Positions 7,358-8,889 of a stretch of DNA of 8,889 bases are shown one piece after another; the stretch's first letter is position 1; the number at the start of each line of letters is the position of its first letter. The notes beneath the pieces are model-generated. The model was not told the origin of the DNA and did no database searches. It worked only from the letters and a program-made list of their open reading frames with translations. The translations under genes were made by a program, and so were the position numbers. The DNA is from an uncultured Spirochaetaceae bacterium (GTDB lineage Bacteria; Spirochaetota; Spirochaetia; Treponematales; Treponemataceae): positions 1-8,889 of the forward strand of contig CACYDQ010000221.1 of NCBI GenBank assembly GCA_902773215.1. The letters run 5' to 3'.

Positions 7358-7912
7358 TTACAGCGAGACGCCGGTCAGCGTCACAAAGTAGTAGCCCAGG
7401 CAGCCCAGACCGAGCAGGAGGAAGAGGATGCGGAGGAATCCGTAGCCCGCCACGGCTCCTGCGGTCCACCGCGTTCCCTTCACGACGAACTCGTTGTAGT
7501 TGGCGGGGTTCACGAGAATCTGGTAAACCGCGCCAATCTGGAACACGTTCTTGCTCTCGCTGATGTTCGCCTTGCCCTGATACAGGTAGCCGTTCACGTT
7601 GTACTGGATAATCGGGCTGTAGGTATACCACGTGTCGCCGTCATCGTCGATACCGGTATACTCCTCGCACTTCACGTCCACCACCACGCCCGTCCATTCC
7701 GCCGTGCACTGCATGAACTTGCGCTTCTCGTCCTTCGCCCCGGCGGCTATGCTGCCGGAAAGCCACAGCAGGAAAGCTCCTCCTGCTGCCAGCCCCAAGA
7801 GGCGCAGCCCCTTCTCGCTGTCACCGGAAAGGCAGACCCCGCCCGCCGCAATCAGAAGGACGACCACAATGAGCGCCTTCACGTAGAAAAAACAACCTCG
7901 TTTCTTTGCCAT
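7358..7912 (-). CDS. Small membrane protein with DUF3592-like domain, copy 2
   Basis: This is a 184-residue protein. Its ATG (7912) has GGAG at 7921-7924, eight bases upstream. The N-terminus is basic (MAKKRG). Likely membrane segments are 11-28, 36-57 and 155-177. The central soluble region (about 60-148) starts with KDEKRKFMQCT. It carries the DUF3592-like pattern 'TGVVVDV', 'YSPIIQYNVNGYLYQGK', 'VYQILVNPANYNEFVVKG'. The positive-inside rule, with the basic N-terminus and KDEKRK, puts this domain in the cytoplasm. That is opposite to the prediction for the related domain in the gene at 899-2278. It is a close paralogue of the upstream gene (7993-8616), including the bases around its start, so the pair arose by tandem duplication. 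No signal peptide cleavage site is evident. The function of the family is not established. The cluster suggests an accessory role in the envelope for the giant protein. Confidence 0.92.
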   Translation of the reverse strand: MAKKRGCFFYVKALIVVVLLIAAGGVCLSGDSEKGLRLLGLAAGGAFLLWLSGSIAAGAKDEKRKFMQCTAEWTGVVVDVKCEEYTGIDDDGDTWYTYSPIIQYNVNGYLYQGKANISESKNVFQIGAVYQILVNPANYNEFVVKGTRWTAGAVAGYGFLRILFLLLGLGCLGYYFVTLTGVSL

Positions 7913-7948
7913 ATCGTAAGCTCCGTAAGTATATGTTCTGCAAGCTCA

Positions 7949-7973
7949 CATGAACTGGGGGCCGCAGTTCGTG
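7949..7973 (-). other. Imperfect hairpin in the gap between the two DUF3592-like genes
   Basis: In the minus-strand RNA, GAACUG and CAGUUC pair across a 7-base loop (CGGCCCC). The stem is extended by two further pairs beyond a single C-A mismatch. It lies in the largest intergenic gap here (80 bases, 7913-7992). No U-run follows, so a terminator is not supported. Confidence 0.3.
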
Positions 7974-7992
7974 GAATTCTCTATTTGTATAT

Positions 7993-8616
7993 CTATTTCC
8001 TATAGATGTAATAGTCGTAATAGTCGTCCACCCTGCCCCTCGGAAGGATGTTCAGCACGTCGCCGAGCAGCACCTTGCAGTAGTACGCCAGACAGCCCAA
8101 GCCGAGCAGCAGGAAGATGGCGAGGAAAAAGACCCAGCCAACGGACCTCCGTGTCCCCTTGACGACGAACTCGCTGCTGTTGGCGGGGTTCACAAGAATC
8201 TGGCAGCTCTGTCCTGCCTGGAACACGTTCTCAGTGTTGCTGATGTTCGCCTTGCCCTTGTACGTGCAGCCGTTCACGTCGTACTGGATGACCGGGCTGT
8301 AGGTGTACCAGGTGCGCCGGGCAAAAAAGATATCCAAGATGTCCCTTGGCGAATTGTTACTCATATGCTTTTCGCTTTCCACATCCACGACAACCCCCGT
8401 GCATTCCACAGTGCACTGCATGAACTTGCGCTTCTCGTCCTTCACGTCGGGGCCTATGCGGGCGAAGAGAAACAGAAAGGTAAATCCCCCGACGGCCGCT
8501 ATAAAGAGACGCAGGCCGTCCTCGCTTTCGCCGGAAAGCAGAGCCAAGAACGATACAATCATAAGAACAACCATAAAGATCGCCGTATAGAAAAACCAAC
8601 CCTTTTTGTTCGCCAT
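7993..8616 (-). CDS. Small membrane protein with DUF3592-like domain, copy 1
   Basis: This is a 207-residue protein. The frame extends upstream to an ATG at 8733, but that would overlap the preceding gene. The ATG at 8614-8616, with GGAGG seven bases upstream, gives an N-terminus (MANKKGWFFY) matching the paralogue's MAKKRGCFFY. Likely membrane segments are about 10-28, 36-53 and 158-179. The soluble domain (about 58-155) shares KDEKRKFMQCT, TGVVVDV, TWYTYSP, GKANIS, QILVNPAN and EFVVKGTR with the downstream copy. It differs by a longer insert (about residues 81-101, SEKHMSNNSP then RDILDIFFARR) before TWYTYSP. It also has a C-terminal extension ending in a Tyr/Asp-rich tail, VDDYYDYYIYRK. 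Conserved sequence plus divergent insert and tail suggest specialisation after duplication. The biochemical role is unknown. Confidence 0.92.
   Translation of the reverse strand: MANKKGWFFYTAIFMVVLMIVSFLALLSGESEDGLRLFIAAVGGFTFLFLFARIGPDVKDEKRKFMQCTVECTGVVVDVESEKHMSNNSPRDILDIFFARRTWYTYSPVIQYDVNGCTYKGKANISNTENVFQAGQSCQILVNPANSSEFVVKGTRRSVGWVFFLAIFLLLGLGCLAYYCKVLLGDVLNILPRGRVDDYYDYYIYRK
8008..8025. repeat. Two tandem 9-bp units encoding the Tyr/Asp tail
   Basis: GTAATAGTC occurs twice in direct succession on the plus strand (8008-8016, 8017-8025). On the minus strand this encodes the DYY repetition at the end of the 207-residue protein. A small slippage-type expansion is likely. Confidence 0.6.
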
Positions 8617-8623
8617 GTCGTAA

Positions 8624-8628
8624 CCTCC
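8624..8628 (-). promoter_or_regulatory. Shine-Dalgarno site fixing the start of the 207-aa gene
   Basis: GGAGG lies seven bases before the ATG at 8614-8616. The flanking bases (CGGAGGTTACGACATGGC) resemble those before the downstream paralogue (CGGAGCTTACGATATGGC), so the duplicated unit included its translation signal. This rules out the long upstream extension to 8733. Confidence 0.8.
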
Positions 8629-8660
8629 GAATGTACGATGTATAGTATGTTTATGGAGCC

Positions 8661-8889
8661 TCACATCAGCTGAGTGCCGCAGCCCGTACAGAAGCGGGTC
8701 CCCTGCGCAATCTGGGTGCTGCAGTAAGGGCACTGCATCATGCCGTAGCCGCCCATGTTCTGCTGGGGCGGAAACTGCTGGGGCTGACCCATATTCTGGA
8801 AGGGCTGGCCCATCGTGCCGCCGTAAGGCTGCCCCGGCTGCATACCCGGCCCAGGCTGCATGCCCTGGGGTGGCTGCATGGGCTGCGGC
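8661..8889 (-). CDS. C-terminal fragment of a protein with Q/P/M-rich linker and zinc ribbon (5' end beyond window)
   Basis: The frame is open to the right edge, and its last 75 codons plus TGA (8661-8663) are visible. The visible part starts with a low-complexity Pro/Gln/Gly/Met stretch containing MQP repeats (MQPPQG, MQPGPG, MQPGQP). A zinc ribbon follows, CPYC-x10-CTGC, ending CGTQLM. The same linker and ribbon close the 459-residue protein at 899-2278 (PFQNM, GQPQQF, MMQCP, GTRFCTGCGTQL shared). By analogy the missing part may carry a signal peptide, membrane segments and a DUF3592-like domain, but this cannot be seen. Internal ATGs such as 8879 fall inside the repeat stretch and are not convincing starts. 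It is followed after 44 bases by the first DUF3592-like gene, with no terminator between them. Confidence 0.85.
   Translation of the reverse strand, partial: PQPMQPPQGMQPGPGMQPGQPYGGTMGQPFQNMGQPQQFPPQQNMGGYGMMQCPYCSTQIAQGTRFCTGCGTQLM

Noticed and set aside
7314..7631. N-terminal extension upstream of the small gene's signal peptide, in frame
   Set aside because: It overlaps the DUF3592-like gene in another frame. The ATG at 7313 or 7310 has a correctly spaced GGAGG and begins a signal peptide.

Overview
The window is a compact bacterial gene cluster with every supported gene on the minus strand, so transcription runs from the right edge towards position 1. Base composition is fairly GC-rich (roughly 55-60% by eye), gaps between genes are 19-80 bases, and nearly every gene has a clear GGAGG-type Shine-Dalgarno site 5-8 bases before its ATG. 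That points to one polycistronic unit. No promoter or terminator is convincing inside the window, so both ends of the unit probably lie outside it. The strong ribosome-binding sites and the zinc-ribbon plus DUF3592-type envelope proteins would fit a gut-type anaerobe, perhaps Bacillota. No marker gene is present, so the taxon cannot be settled from this sequence.

In transcription order: (a) 8661-8889, the C-terminal end of a protein with a Q/P/G/M-rich linker and a terminal zinc ribbon; (b) 7993-8616 and (c) 7358-7912, two tandemly duplicated small membrane proteins with a DUF3592-like domain; (d) 7069-7313, a small secreted-protein gene broken by a frameshift, whose body resembles a piece of the next gene's product; (e) 2337-6992, a 1551-residue secreted or envelope multidomain protein with a signal peptide, two tandem zinc ribbons, beta-rich modules, a long helical region, hydrophobic segments and a His/Asp-containing C-terminal module; (f) 899-2278, a signal-peptide protein with three membrane segments, a DUF3592-like domain and the same Q-rich/zinc-ribbon tail as (a); (g) 1-879, an N-terminal PH/GRAM-like region followed by hydrophobic segments, cut by the window edge.

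The products share parts. The DUF3592-like fold occurs three times, the linker plus zinc-ribbon tail twice, zinc ribbons also occur inside the giant protein, and the broken small gene copies a module of the giant. This looks like a co-evolving envelope-associated system built by duplication and module exchange around one very large exported protein. I do not recognise it as a named system. A surface or polymorphic-toxin-like role for the giant protein is inference only.
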